A stretch of 54,580 nucleotides of DNA from CAZPMO01 sp964587515. Lineage in GTDB: Bacteria > Pseudomonadota > Alphaproteobacteria > MPNO01. The stretch is from contig CAZPMO010000008.1 in the NCBI GenBank assembly GCA_964587515.1, positions 1 through 54,580 of the forward strand, written 5' to 3'. This document shows, piece after piece, positions 27,327 through 35,794 of the stretch (positions are counted from its first letter, which is position 1; every line of letters begins with the position of its first letter). A program made the translations under genes and the position numbers. The notes under the pieces are model-generated. The model did no database searches, was not told where the DNA came from, and worked only from the letters and a program-made list of their open reading frames with translations.

Positions 27327-28268
27327 TTAAGGGTCGCCGCGTTCCAGCGCAAGCTCGGCGGCGGCGAGGTCTTCCAGCGCCGTGCCGACAGATTTGAAAA
27401 CGGTGATCTCCTCATCGCCGCCCCGACCGGTAATATTTCCCACACAGAGTTCCGAGAGTTCTCCCTTGATATCGCCGACGGTGATCGCGCCGTTCCGCAT
27501 GGCTTGAATGATGTCGCCCGCTTCGGCGAGCGCGCCTTCGCGCGTATCGACAAAAATACGCGCCCTGCGCATGGCCTCATCGTCGGTCTCGCGCATTTCC
27601 GGCGTGAATCCGCCGACCAGGTCCAGATGAGCGCCCGGCCGCAACCACGCGCCTTTCACCAACGCCTCCTTGGCGAGCGTCGCGCAGGTGATGATATCCG
27701 CTTCGCGCACGGAGCGTTCCAGATCATCCGTCGGGGTCGCGTTCATACCTTCCGCCGCGAGGGTCTCGGCCAGCGCTTTCGCCTTGTCCGGGGATCGTCC
27801 CCATACGAGGACACGTCTGAGCGGGCGGATGCAGGCGTGGGCATGGGCCAGCGCCGGCGCGAGCTGGCCGGTGCCGACCACGAGAAGCGTCCGGGCGTCG
27901 GTTCGCGCCAGATAATCGGCGGCCAGCGCCGAGGCCGCCGCGGTGCGCCGGATCGTCAGCGTGCGTCCGTCGATTACCGCGCGGGCGTCGCCCGTCGCGC
28001 CGTCGAATACCATCACCGCGCCGAGTACCGCCGGCAGCCCACGCGCGACGTTAGAGGGGAACACGTTGACGATCTTCACGGCGATCGGCCCACCCTCGCG
28101 CCAGGCGGGTTTCATCAACATCACCCCGTCTTCGCCGCCGGCCACGGGAATCCTGTGCTGGTGACGCAGCGGCGCGGCGCAGTCGGTCGTGAAGGCGGTA
28201 CGCAGACGCGCGATCAATGTCGGGTAATCCAGCCGCTTCTCCACATCGAGGCCGGACAGGACAAGCAT
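27327..28268 (-). CDS. Ornithine cyclodeaminase/mu-crystallin family protein
   Basis: A 313-residue NAD(P)-binding protein. KIVNVFPSN and GLPAVLGAVMVFDGATG are the substrate-domain motifs, TIRRTAAASALAADYLAR leads into the Rossmann part, VVGTGQLAPALAHAHA is the dinucleotide loop (usual second Gly changed), and LVGGFTPEMRE closes the cofactor pocket. Members include ornithine cyclodeaminase, alanine dehydrogenase and ketimine reductases; the substrate cannot be told here. It is inserted between pyrF and lapA on the same strand. Confidence 0.85.
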   Translation of the reverse strand: MLVLSGLDVEKRLDYPTLIARLRTAFTTDCAAPLRHQHRIPVAGGEDGVMLMKPAWREGGPIAVKIVNVFPSNVARGLPAVLGAVMVFDGATGDARAVIDGRTLTIRRTAAASALAADYLARTDARTLLVVGTGQLAPALAHAHACIRPLRRVLVWGRSPDKAKALAETLAAEGMNATPTDDLERSVREADIITCATLAKEALVKGAWLRPGAHLDLVGGFTPEMRETDDEAMRRARIFVDTREGALAEAGDIIQAMRNGAITVGDIKGELSELCVGNITGRGGDEEITVFKSVGTALEDLAAAELALERGDP

Positions 28269-28288
28269 GGCGTCTGGGACCGATGGTA

Positions 28289-28651
28289 TCAGTCGTCGTC
28301 AAGCGCCGCACGGCGGCGCGGCGCGTCGATTGCCGGGACCGTGGACGCCGACAAGGTGATTTCCCGACGCGCCGGAATGTCGGTGACCGTTTGACGTCTT
28401 ACCGCGCTCTCCCGCGCCCGGCGTTCGGATGCCCGCGCCCGCATTCGCCACTTTCCCACCGTAAACGCAGAGATCCCGGTGCCCAGCAGCACGCCGATCG
28501 CGAGCGCGCCGAGCAGGACCAGATAAAGCGGCGGGTCGGCCTCGAACGGAAGCGGCCAGAAATCAAGCTTGACCGCCTGTCGGTTTGCCACGGCGAACAG
28601 AACGATGATCACGGCGACAGGCACGAATATGATTCTGGCGAAAAACTTCAT
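28289..28651 (-). CDS. lapA: LapA-family (DUF1049) inner membrane protein
   Basis: A 120-residue protein with two membrane segments (IIFVPVAVIIVLFAVANRQ and LYLVLLGALAIGVLLGTGIS) separated by a short loop containing VKLDFWPLP, then a basic cytoplasmic tail. This is the LapA/YciS type known from E. coli lipopolysaccharide assembly. Its place between ihfB and pyrF is typical. The C-terminal ~45 residues are low-complexity Arg/Ala-rich. Confidence 0.85.
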   Translation of the reverse strand: MKFFARIIFVPVAVIIVLFAVANRQAVKLDFWPLPFEADPPLYLVLLGALAIGVLLGTGISAFTVGKWRMRARASERRARESAVRRQTVTDIPARREITLSASTVPAIDAPRRRAALDDD

Positions 28652-28721
28652 CGATCAGCCCGATACGTGGCGACCTGAATTTGGGCGATGCGTCGCCACC
28701 CAATAAGGCGGTGCGTGACGT

Positions 28722-29006
28722 CTAACCCTTGTCGTTCAGCCGTTCGCGAAGGTCTTTTCCGGCCTTGAAAAAAGGCACGAACTTCTCCGATACATTTACG
28801 GCTTCCCCGGTACGCGGGTTGCGCCCTATGCGGGCATCGCGGCCTTTTACAGAAAATGCCCCGAATCCGCGCAACTCGACCCTGTCGCCGCGCGATAGCG
28901 CGCCCGAAATCTCCTCGAATATCGTCGATACGATGCGTTCCACATCGCGCAGGTAGAGATGCGGGTTTTTTTCCGCAAGACTTTGAATTAATTCGGATTT
29001 CGTCAT
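28722..29006 (-). CDS. ihfB: Integration host factor subunit beta
   Basis: A 94-residue DNA-bending protein. It starts MTKSELIQSLAEKNPHL; VELRGFGAFSVK and the arm RIGRNPRTGEAV with the intercalating Pro are characteristic. IHF-beta pairs with IhfA, encoded elsewhere. Location between lapA and sppA/rpsA is the normal one. Confidence 0.97.
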   Translation of the reverse strand: MTKSELIQSLAEKNPHLYLRDVERIVSTIFEEISGALSRGDRVELRGFGAFSVKGRDARIGRNPRTGEAVNVSEKFVPFFKAGKDLRERLNDKG

Positions 29007-29129
29007 CCCAAGACGCCCCTAATTTCGTCTCCCCCAGCGTGGTCTTCCATATTTTGTATTTGCCCGCCGAAAGTTCTGAACGACCGGTCGGAGCGGAAAA
29101 CCCGCCAACGGGTGCGTCAATCCAACCCA

Positions 29130-30050
29130 TTAGCGAAGCTGAGGGTGCCAGACGGAAATTAGTCCGTCAAGGGTAAGTCTTTCAGAAAAAACCGTTTTTC
29201 GACCCAAAGATTCGAGATAGCCAAGAAGTTCATCCATCTCGCGCCGCACTTTGACGTCGCGCACCGGAAGACCGTGCGAAATTTTCTTTTGATTTTCGAG
29301 CCAGGCGACCGCCTCGGTCTCGCCGCCAATACCGTCGATCAGCTTGTTCGCGACCGCCTTGCGGCCGGTATAGACGCGTCCGTCGGCCAGCGCCACGGCG
29401 CGGTCGCGGTCGAGAGCGCGGCGCTCCGCGAACATGTCAACGAACATGCGGTGAATGTCATCGACCAGCGACTGCGTGACCTTGCGCGCGTTCGGCGTCA
29501 TGCGTTCGAGCGGAGACGGCGACGCCTTCAGCGGTCCGCTTTTTATCGCTTCCGTGGAAATACCGATTTTTTCGAGCAGGCCCGTTACTTCCGTGGCCTG
29601 GAGGATCACGCCGATCGACCCGGTGATGGTGCCTTCGCGCGCCAGAATATGATCGCCCGCCAGCGCCACCATATAGCCGGCCGAGGCCGCGACCTGGCCC
29701 ATCACCGTGATCACCGGCTTTTTCGCGGCAACCGCGCGGACCGCCGCGTAAAGCGCTTCGCCGCCGACCACCGTGCCGCCGGGGCTGTCGATATGGACGA
29801 TCAGGGCGCGGGCGCGGTTATCATCGCGCACCCGCTGAAGCGCGGCGCGGCGCCGGTCGTCATCGACGATGATGCCCTTCACGTTCAGCCGCGCGATATA
29901 GCCCGACTCGCCGAACCCCTCGAAACCGGCGAACCTGCCGACCGTGGTTCCAACCACGGCGACCAGCGCGATGATGGCGAGGGTGCGCCACAGCGCCAGC
30001 CCCCGTTTAAGCCGCTTTCGGTCAATCAGATAATCGGCGTCGAGCGCCAT
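29130..30050 (-). CDS. sppA: Signal peptide peptidase SppA, short form
   Basis: A 306-residue S49 peptidase anchored by one N-terminal membrane segment (LAIIALVAVVGTTVG). IDSPGGTVVGGEAL is the family motif; VAASAGYMVAL carries the catalytic Ser123, and IKSGPLKASPSP carries the Lys, probably Lys175. It is the single-domain form that assembles as an oligomer, and it degrades residual signal peptides in the membrane. It follows rpsA with a 47-base gap. Confidence 0.95.
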   Translation of the reverse strand: MALDADYLIDRKRLKRGLALWRTLAIIALVAVVGTTVGRFAGFEGFGESGYIARLNVKGIIVDDDRRRAALQRVRDDNRARALIVHIDSPGGTVVGGEALYAAVRAVAAKKPVITVMGQVAASAGYMVALAGDHILAREGTITGSIGVILQATEVTGLLEKIGISTEAIKSGPLKASPSPLERMTPNARKVTQSLVDDIHRMFVDMFAERRALDRDRAVALADGRVYTGRKAVANKLIDGIGGETEAVAWLENQKKISHGLPVRDVKVRREMDELLGYLESLGRKTVFSERLTLDGLISVWHPQLR

Positions 30051-30097
30051 TCTCTGCCCGCCGGTCGCTTCGGCTTACGCCGTCGCGCCGGTCCCGT

Positions 30098-31936
30098 TCA
30101 GGAGGTCTCGGTTTCGTCGTCCGAAGATGTTTCGCCTTCGTCGTCCGAAGATGGTTCTGCTTCATCTTCCGAAGATGTCTCGCCCCCGTCTTCCGATGAA
30201 GGCTCCTCGGATTCGGCCTCGCGTTCCTCGTTGGCCCTGGAAATCGCCGCGCCCAGGATATCGCCGAGGCTCGCTCCCGAATCGGACGATCCGTAATCGG
30301 CCATTGCCTGTTTCTCTTCCTCGGCCTCCTGAGCCTTGATCGAGAGCGTAAGCTTGCGGTCCTTGCGATCGACGTTGGTGACCCGCGCGTCGAGGCGGTC
30401 GCCGACATTGTAACGATCGGGCCGCTGCTCGGAACGTTCGCGCGACAGATCGGAACGACGGATGAAGCCCGGCACTTCGCCGCCAACGGTGACCTCCAGC
30501 CCGTTTTCCACCACCTTGGCGACGGTGCATGTCACAGTTTCTCTGCGCTTGATGCCGGCCATGGTGCTTTCGAACGGATCCTCGGAGAGCTGCTTGATGC
30601 CGAGCGAGATGCGTTCCTTTTCGGGATCGACATCGAGGACTTTGACTTTGACCATTTGGCCCTTGTCGTAGTTCTTCACGGCATCGTCGCCGGATTGCGC
30701 CCAATCGATATCGGAAAGATGGACCATGCCGTCGATTTCGCCGTCGAGGCCGACAAACAGTCCAAACTCGGTGATGTTCTTGATCTCACCCTCGATTTCG
30801 CTGCCGACGATATATTTGTCCAGGAAGGATTGCCATGGATTATCGACGCACTGTTTGAGGCCGAGGCTGATCCGCCGCTTCACGGGGTCAACCTCGAGGA
30901 CCATGACCTCGACTTCCTGGCTGGTCGAAACGATCTTGCCGGGATGGATGTTTTTCTTGGTCCAGCTCATCTCGGAAACGTGGACCAACCCTTCTACGCC
31001 GGGCTCCAATTCCACGAAGGCGCCGTAATCGGTGATGTTGCTGACACGACCGGTAAACTTGGTGCCCACCGGGTATTTCAGCTCGACGCCTTCCCATGGG
31101 TCGGCCTCAAGCTGCTTCATACCGAGCGAAATCCGCTGGGTCTCCGGATTATAACGGATCACCTGGACATTGACGGTCTGGCCGATCGACAGCGCCTCGG
31201 TTGGATGGTTGATGCGCCGCCATGCGATATCCGTAACGTGAAGCAGACCGTCGACGCCGCCGAGATCGACGAAAGCGCCGTAGTCGGTGATGTTCTTCAC
31301 CACGCCCTCGAGAACCTGACGTTCCTTGAGGTTGGCGAGAAGCTCGTTACGCGCCTCGGCCCGCGATTCTTCGAGGACGGCGCGGCGTGAAACCACGATA
31401 TTGCCGCGACGACGATCCATCTTGAGGATCTGGAAAGGCTGTGGCGTGCCCATCAGCGGGCCGACGTCGCGCACCGGTCGCACGTCGACCTGGCTGCCGG
31501 GCAGGAATGCGACGGCGCCCGAAAGGTCGACCGTGAAACCGCCCTTGACGCGGCCGAAGATGTTGCCGGTGACGCGTTCATTGTCATTGAACGCTTTTTC
31601 AAGCTGTGACCAGGCTTCCTCGCGTCGGGCGCGGTCACGGCTCAGGACGGCCTCGCCGTTCCTGTCTTCCATTCGCTCCAGATAGACGTCGACCTTATCG
31701 CCAACCTTGATCTCCGGCTCCTGACCGGGGGTGCTGAATTCCTTCAGGGCGACGCGCCCCTCGGACTTCAATCCGACGTCGATCAGCACGCTATCGCCCT
31801 CGACGGCAATGACCGTGCCCTTGACGACGGAGCCTTCTTTAAGCTCGCCCTCGCGGAAGGTTTCTTCGAGCAGGGCAGCAAAATTTTCGCCGCTCATCAT
31901 GCTCTCTTCTGCCGGCATCGCGGTTTCATTCGACAT
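30098..31936 (-). CDS. rpsA: 30S ribosomal protein S1
   Basis: A 612-residue S1 with repeated OB-fold S1 domains; GAFVDLGGVDGLLHVTD, GAFVELEPGVEGLVHVSEM and GLFVGLDGEIDGMVHLSD show successive copies. S1 brings mRNA to the 30S subunit. The C-terminal ~40 residues are a repeat tail of Ser-Ser-Asp/Glu blocks (for example PSSEDGGETSSEDEAEPSSD), encoded by a DNA repeat of about 30 bases at 30112-30205. It makes the protein longer than the usual ~560-570 residues. It follows cmk by 92 bases. Confidence 0.97.
   Translation of the reverse strand: MSNETAMPAEESMMSGENFAALLEETFREGELKEGSVVKGTVIAVEGDSVLIDVGLKSEGRVALKEFSTPGQEPEIKVGDKVDVYLERMEDRNGEAVLSRDRARREEAWSQLEKAFNDNERVTGNIFGRVKGGFTVDLSGAVAFLPGSQVDVRPVRDVGPLMGTPQPFQILKMDRRRGNIVVSRRAVLEESRAEARNELLANLKERQVLEGVVKNITDYGAFVDLGGVDGLLHVTDIAWRRINHPTEALSIGQTVNVQVIRYNPETQRISLGMKQLEADPWEGVELKYPVGTKFTGRVSNITDYGAFVELEPGVEGLVHVSEMSWTKKNIHPGKIVSTSQEVEVMVLEVDPVKRRISLGLKQCVDNPWQSFLDKYIVGSEIEGEIKNITEFGLFVGLDGEIDGMVHLSDIDWAQSGDDAVKNYDKGQMVKVKVLDVDPEKERISLGIKQLSEDPFESTMAGIKRRETVTCTVAKVVENGLEVTVGGEVPGFIRRSDLSRERSEQRPDRYNVGDRLDARVTNVDRKDRKLTLSIKAQEAEEEKQAMADYGSSDSGASLGDILGAAISRANEEREAESEEPSSEDGGETSSEDEAEPSSDDEGETSSDDETETS
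30112..30205 (-). repeat. In-frame ~30-bp tandem repeat in the rpsA 3' end
   Basis: Related copies of TCGTCCGAAGATG / TCTTCCGAAGATG recur about every 30 bases (near 30117, 30141 and 30165, with a diverged copy at 30190), each giving a Ser-Ser-Asp/Glu-Asp block. The copies differ mainly at third positions, so the acidic repeat seems to be kept at protein level. Confidence 0.7.
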
Positions 31937-32028
31937 TCAAGCTATCCAGTCCTGTTCCTCTTCAAACACATCGTATCGCCGAACACTCGGCGTTGCGTCG
32001 ATAAGGCAATCATGCCCTCCGCCGACGA

Positions 32029-32697
32029 TCACGCCTTGTCAGACTTGTTCTGCGATGTAATGAAAGCGACCGCCAAGTCAAACACAGAATCCGCGTCCAG
32101 CGTCGTTGTATCGAGCTGGTACGCGTCTTCGGCGGGGACCAGCGGCGCGATCGAACGGTTCCTGTCCCGGGCGTCGCGCTCTTCCATGTCCCGCAGAACG
32201 CGCGAATATATACTCTCAACACCTCGTTCCTGCAACTCCTTAAGCCTGCGGCGGGCGCGCACCTCCACACTGGCTTCGACGAAGATTTTGCAGCGCGCCT
32301 CCGGACAAATGACGGTGCCGATGTCACGCCCGTCGAGCACCGCGCCCGGCGCACCGCCCGGCGGCTTGGCGGCGAAGCTTCGCTGAAAGCCGACCAGCGC
32401 GGCCCGCACGTCCGCGTTGGCGGCCACGATGCCGGCGGCGTTGGCGACCCGGTCTTCGCGTAATTCGTCGGCTCCCATGTCCGCCTCGGTCAGGTTGTTA
32501 GCCGCCTCGACGGCCGCATCCCCATCCTCGGGGTCGGTCCCGGCGCGCAGCAGCTGCCAGGCCACCGCCCGATAGAGCAGCCCGCTGTCGAGATAGGCAT
32601 ATCCGAAATGCGCCGCGAGCCGCCGCCCCAGCGTGCCCTTGCCGCTCGCGGCGGGACCGTCGAGGGCGACGATGACGGGTTTTTCCGCGCCGGGCAT
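32029..32697 (-). CDS. cmk: Cytidylate kinase
   Basis: A 222-residue (d)CMP kinase. The P-loop ALDGPAASGKGTLGRRLA is at residues 11-28; YLDSGLLYRA, VLDGRDIGTV and FVEASVEVRARRRLKEL follow in family order. ATG directly follows the aroA stop (TAAATG), and the aroA-cmk-rpsA order is the standard one. Confidence 0.98.
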   Translation of the reverse strand: MPGAEKPVIVALDGPAASGKGTLGRRLAAHFGYAYLDSGLLYRAVAWQLLRAGTDPEDGDAAVEAANNLTEADMGADELREDRVANAAGIVAANADVRAALVGFQRSFAAKPPGGAPGAVLDGRDIGTVICPEARCKIFVEASVEVRARRRLKELQERGVESIYSRVLRDMEERDARDRNRSIAPLVPAEDAYQLDTTTLDADSVFDLAVAFITSQNKSDKA

Positions 32698-34041
32698 TTA
32701 ACGCCCGATCCTTGCGCCGAGCCCGTTCATCAACGCCGTAAACCCCGGAAAGCTGGTCGCGATCGCATCGGCGTCATCGATCTCCACCGGTTGCGGCGCG
32801 GCAAGTCCCAGCACCAGGAAGGCCATGGCGATGCGGTGATCCATGCGCGCCTCGATTCGCCCGCCGCCCGGCACCGCTCCCGCCAGACCCTCCACCGCCA
32901 GCGTGTCGCCGTCGATCCCGGCGCGCACGCCGCAGGCAGCCAGCCCGTCGGCGATCGCGGCGAGCCGGTCGCTTTCCTTGACCCTGAGTTCGGCGAGCCC
33001 ATGCATGCGCGTGGTGCCGCTTGCGAACGCGGCGGCAACAGCGAGAACCGGATATTCATCGATCATCGAAGGCGCGCGCGCCGCCGGCACATCGATCGCC
33101 TTCATCGATCCCGGCTCGCCGCCGTGAAAAGTGAGATCCGCCATCGCGTCGCCACCGTCCGCGCCCGGGTTGCCGGAAATCCGGATATCGGCGCCCATTT
33201 CACGCAATGTCGCGAACAGCCCGGCGCGCAACGGGTTCATACAGACCCCCTTTACGGTGACCTCCGATCCCGGCACCAGCAACGCGGCGACGCCGGGGAA
33301 TGCGGCCGATGACGGATCGCCGGGCACCGCGACCGCGCATGCTTCGAGTTCCGGCTGCCCGGTCAGCGCGATCGTGCGCGTACCATCACCCGACTCGGCG
33401 ATGTCGATCTCGGCACCGAACTGGCGGAGCATCAGTTCGGTATGATCGCGGGTCGGCTTGGGTTCGATTACCGTGGTTCGACCGGGCGCGTTGAGGCCGG
33501 CCAGCAGCACCGCCGATTTCACCTGGGCCGAGGCGACCGGCGGCTGATAGGTGATGGGCAGTGGATCGGCGGCGCCGATGACGGCGAGCGGCATGCGACC
33601 GCCCGAGCGCGCCATTACCCGGGCGCCCATGCGTTCGATCGGCTCGGCGACGCGCCCCATTGGTCGGCTGCACAGCGAGGCGTCTCCGGTCAGGTGGCTG
33701 GTAAAGGGGTGGGTTGCGAGCATGCCCATCAACAGGCGCGCGCCGGTCCCCGAATTGCCGAAATCGAGAACTTCGTCCGGCTCGGCGAGGCCGCCGACCC
33801 CGACGCCACGGATCCGCCAGGCGCCGTCCTCGCTTTTTCCGTCGCGCTCGATGGTGGCGCCGAGGGCGCGCAGCACCGCCGCCGTGCGCATCACGTCCTC
33901 GCCGCTCGACAGCCCCGTCACCCGGGTCTCGCCGACGGCGAGGGCGCCGATCATCAACGCCCGGTGCGATATTGATTTATCGCCGGGAACCCGAACCTCG
34001 CCTTGCAGGCGATCCGCGGTTCCGGAGCCGAGCCCGTTCAC
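32698..34041 (-). CDS. aroA: 3-phosphoshikimate 1-carboxyvinyltransferase (EPSP synthase)
   Basis: 447 residues from GTG 34041, chosen because AAGGAGG precedes it at good spacing; an in-frame ATG 12 codons upstream has none. It transfers enolpyruvyl from PEP to shikimate-3-phosphate. PGDKSISHRALMIGALA, LDFGNSGTGARLLMG, SRPMGRV and DEYPVLAVAAAFA are conserved. The overall style resembles class II enzymes, but the active-site loop keeps Gly (NSGT) where the glyphosate-tolerant CP4 form has Ala. This is a visual comparison, not an alignment. Confidence 0.97.
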   Translation of the reverse strand: MNGLGSGTADRLQGEVRVPGDKSISHRALMIGALAVGETRVTGLSSGEDVMRTAAVLRALGATIERDGKSEDGAWRIRGVGVGGLAEPDEVLDFGNSGTGARLLMGMLATHPFTSHLTGDASLCSRPMGRVAEPIERMGARVMARSGGRMPLAVIGAADPLPITYQPPVASAQVKSAVLLAGLNAPGRTTVIEPKPTRDHTELMLRQFGAEIDIAESGDGTRTIALTGQPELEACAVAVPGDPSSAAFPGVAALLVPGSEVTVKGVCMNPLRAGLFATLREMGADIRISGNPGADGGDAMADLTFHGGEPGSMKAIDVPAARAPSMIDEYPVLAVAAAFASGTTRMHGLAELRVKESDRLAAIADGLAACGVRAGIDGDTLAVEGLAGAVPGGGRIEARMDHRIAMAFLVLGLAAPQPVEIDDADAIATSFPGFTALMNGLGARIGR

Positions 34042-34234
34042 TGTTTCCTCCTTATGCCGATGGCCGTGAACGGCCATTCCACACGGGAATAATGTCCAAG
34101 CCGTGCACTAACACAAGCCCGCCGTGAGGGAAATGGCTGAACCGGAATTCCTTCGCCATGCATTTTGCTTTGACAGGGGCACATGAAAATGGCATTGGCT
34201 GGCGCGAATGTGAGATTTCGTTCTGGAGGATATC

Positions 34235-34660
34235 TTGGCAAAGCCCGAATGGGGATTGAAACGCATGTGTCTGGGTTGCGGGGCGCGGTTCTACGATATG
34301 ACCCGCGATCCTATTGTATGCCCCAAATGTGAGGCCGTATTCGACCCGCTTGCGTTGTTGAAACCCCGACGTAGCCGAGCGGCCGCCTCGACCGCCGCCG
34401 CCGCGGCGGCAGCCACGGAAGCCGCCGCCGAGAAAGTTGCCGCCGAGAAAGCCGCCGCCGAGAAAGCCGACCCTGCCGATGGCGCGGCCGCCGGCGAAAC
34501 GACTAATGACGATCTGCTGATCGAAGGTGAAGATGGCGATAGCGATCTCGACGACGACGATGATGACACCCTGATCGAGGATGCCTCGGAATTGGGCGAG
34601 GATGACGATGTTTCCGAAGTCATTGAAGGCGTCGAGCCGGCCAAGAGCGAGGAGCCGTAA
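34235..34660 (+). CDS. TIGR02300/FYDLN-acid family zinc-ribbon protein
   Basis: A 141-residue protein starting at TTG 34235, supported by CTGGAGGA six bases before it. The N-terminal zinc ribbon has Cys12, Cys15, Cys29 and Cys32 around RFYDMTRDP. The rest is Ala/Glu/Lys-rich and then strongly acidic (a run of Asp near residue 105). The family is alphaproteobacterial, usually divergent from aroA as here, and has no known function. Confidence 0.9.
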   Translation: MAKPEWGLKRMCLGCGARFYDMTRDPIVCPKCEAVFDPLALLKPRRSRAAASTAAAAAAATEAAAEKVAAEKAAAEKADPADGAAAGETTNDDLLIEGEDGDSDLDDDDDDTLIEDASELGEDDDVSEVIEGVEPAKSEEP

Positions 34661-34734
34661 GCGCCATTGAACCTTGTCGCGCGGCCTCCCACATAGGGTC
34701 GGTTGTTTGGGGTTGCGGGCGACCGGGGGCTTTC

Positions 34735-34780
34735 AGTAGTTTGAGGCCGCCAACGGCCGGATAAGTAGTTTGAGGCCGCC
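34735..34780. repeat. Pair of 17-base direct repeats upstream of tRNA-Ala
   Basis: AGTAGTTTGAGGCCGCC occurs at 34735-34751 and again at 34764-34780, 29 bases apart. Each is followed by GC palindromic DNA; the second gives GGCCGCCGGCGGCC. They end 24 bases before the tRNA. Confidence 0.7.
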
Positions 34781-34804
34781 GGCGGCCAGGAACGATACAA
34801 TTTC

Positions 34805-34880
<76 letters not shown>

Positions 34881-34884
34881 AATA

Positions 34885-34922
34885 AATCAAGGACTTAGGA
34901 AAATTCCCCTAAGTCCTTGATT
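34885..34922 (+). terminator. Perfect 15-bp hairpin just after tRNA-Ala
   Basis: AATCAAGGACTTAGG (34885-34899) pairs perfectly with CCTAAGTCCTTGATT (34908-34922) around eight bases, starting five bases after the tRNA CCA. There is no T-tract, so factor-independent termination is not certain. It also lies 66 bases past the stop of the convergent minus-strand gene and could serve both. Confidence 0.6.
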
Positions 34923-34987
34923 GCGTTTCGGCAACCCGGCTCGGGTGGAGACCGGCGTTGCCCGGCCCCCTACCCGTGATCGCCGCG

Positions 34988-35620
34988 CTATTTGTGATGC
35001 GCGCTTTTGTGGTGCTTGCAGGTGACGCTTTGCGAAAACGGCATGAGCTGGTGTTTCGGATTCGCCATCTTCTTGAAATAAACATGCTGATCATGGTGGG
35101 GCTCGAACCCGTGCGCCTCGTCATTCGGCGTGCTGGTGTTATCGGCCATGGTGTCCCAGACCCGTCCGGCGAAAATCGGCGGCGCTGAATTTCCGGCTTT
35201 GTGCCAGGCATGCAGGAACACCAGATTTTCGACGCCGCGCAGCACCAGCGACCCGTCCGCCTGCGGCTCATAAAGCAGAATGGCGGGATTCATGAAATCG
35301 GTATGGGTGCTCTCGCCACTGACGCGCGGTTTGCCCTGGGTGATCTTCAGCATCTTGGGATTGATGTAGTGGAGCCCCATGGCGCCCAAGTGCGCCGGCA
35401 ACCCCTCATGGGCGGCGGACACGCATTCGCCCGGCGGCGGCAGAACGTAGCCCTCGGCCTTGGCGACTTTTATGTCGTTGAATCTCATGGTTGCTTGCCG
35501 AACCTTTTCGATTTCGGCGGCGACATCCTGCGCCTGAACAGCGCTCGTGGACAGCGCCAGTGTGGCAAGGACCGCGGCGGCGACGGTGACGCGGATCGTG
35601 CGAAGATTTTTCGAAAGCAT
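34988..35620 (-). CDS. Exported His-rich protein of unknown function
   Basis: 210 residues with a clear signal peptide (RVTVAAAVLATLALSTSAVQA, cleavage after VQA). The mature part has MGLHYINPKML, NPAILLYEPQADG, LVFLHAWHKAG and FEPHHDQHVYFKK, and a C-terminus rich in His and Lys (CKHHKSAHHK). The GLHYINP-type motif occurs in exported proteins of unknown function. The many histidines suggest metal or heme binding, which is inference. It is the first gene after the tRNA on the accessory side and stands alone. Confidence 0.65.
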   Translation of the reverse strand: MLSKNLRTIRVTVAAAVLATLALSTSAVQAQDVAAEIEKVRQATMRFNDIKVAKAEGYVLPPPGECVSAAHEGLPAHLGAMGLHYINPKMLKITQGKPRVSGESTHTDFMNPAILLYEPQADGSLVLRGVENLVFLHAWHKAGNSAPPIFAGRVWDTMADNTSTPNDEAHGFEPHHDQHVYFKKMANPKHQLMPFSQSVTCKHHKSAHHK

Positions 35621-35794
35621 TTTCTCTCCCCCTGTTCGGGCCGGTCCGACAGCAGGTCCGACACCCCTGATGTTTGGCCATGTTACACACGACTTTAATG
35701 CGCGGGCAAATAAAACGGCTCAAAGCGGGCCGTTCGCGCCTTTTCGTGCCGGCGGGCCCGCGATACAATCATCCGTCCAACGAAGGGATGCTGA

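Noticed and set aside
32698..34041. aroA as a glyphosate-tolerant CP4-type enzyme
   Set aside because: The key loop reads NSGT with Gly retained, not the Ala found in the tolerant form, so tolerance cannot be claimed from sequence.
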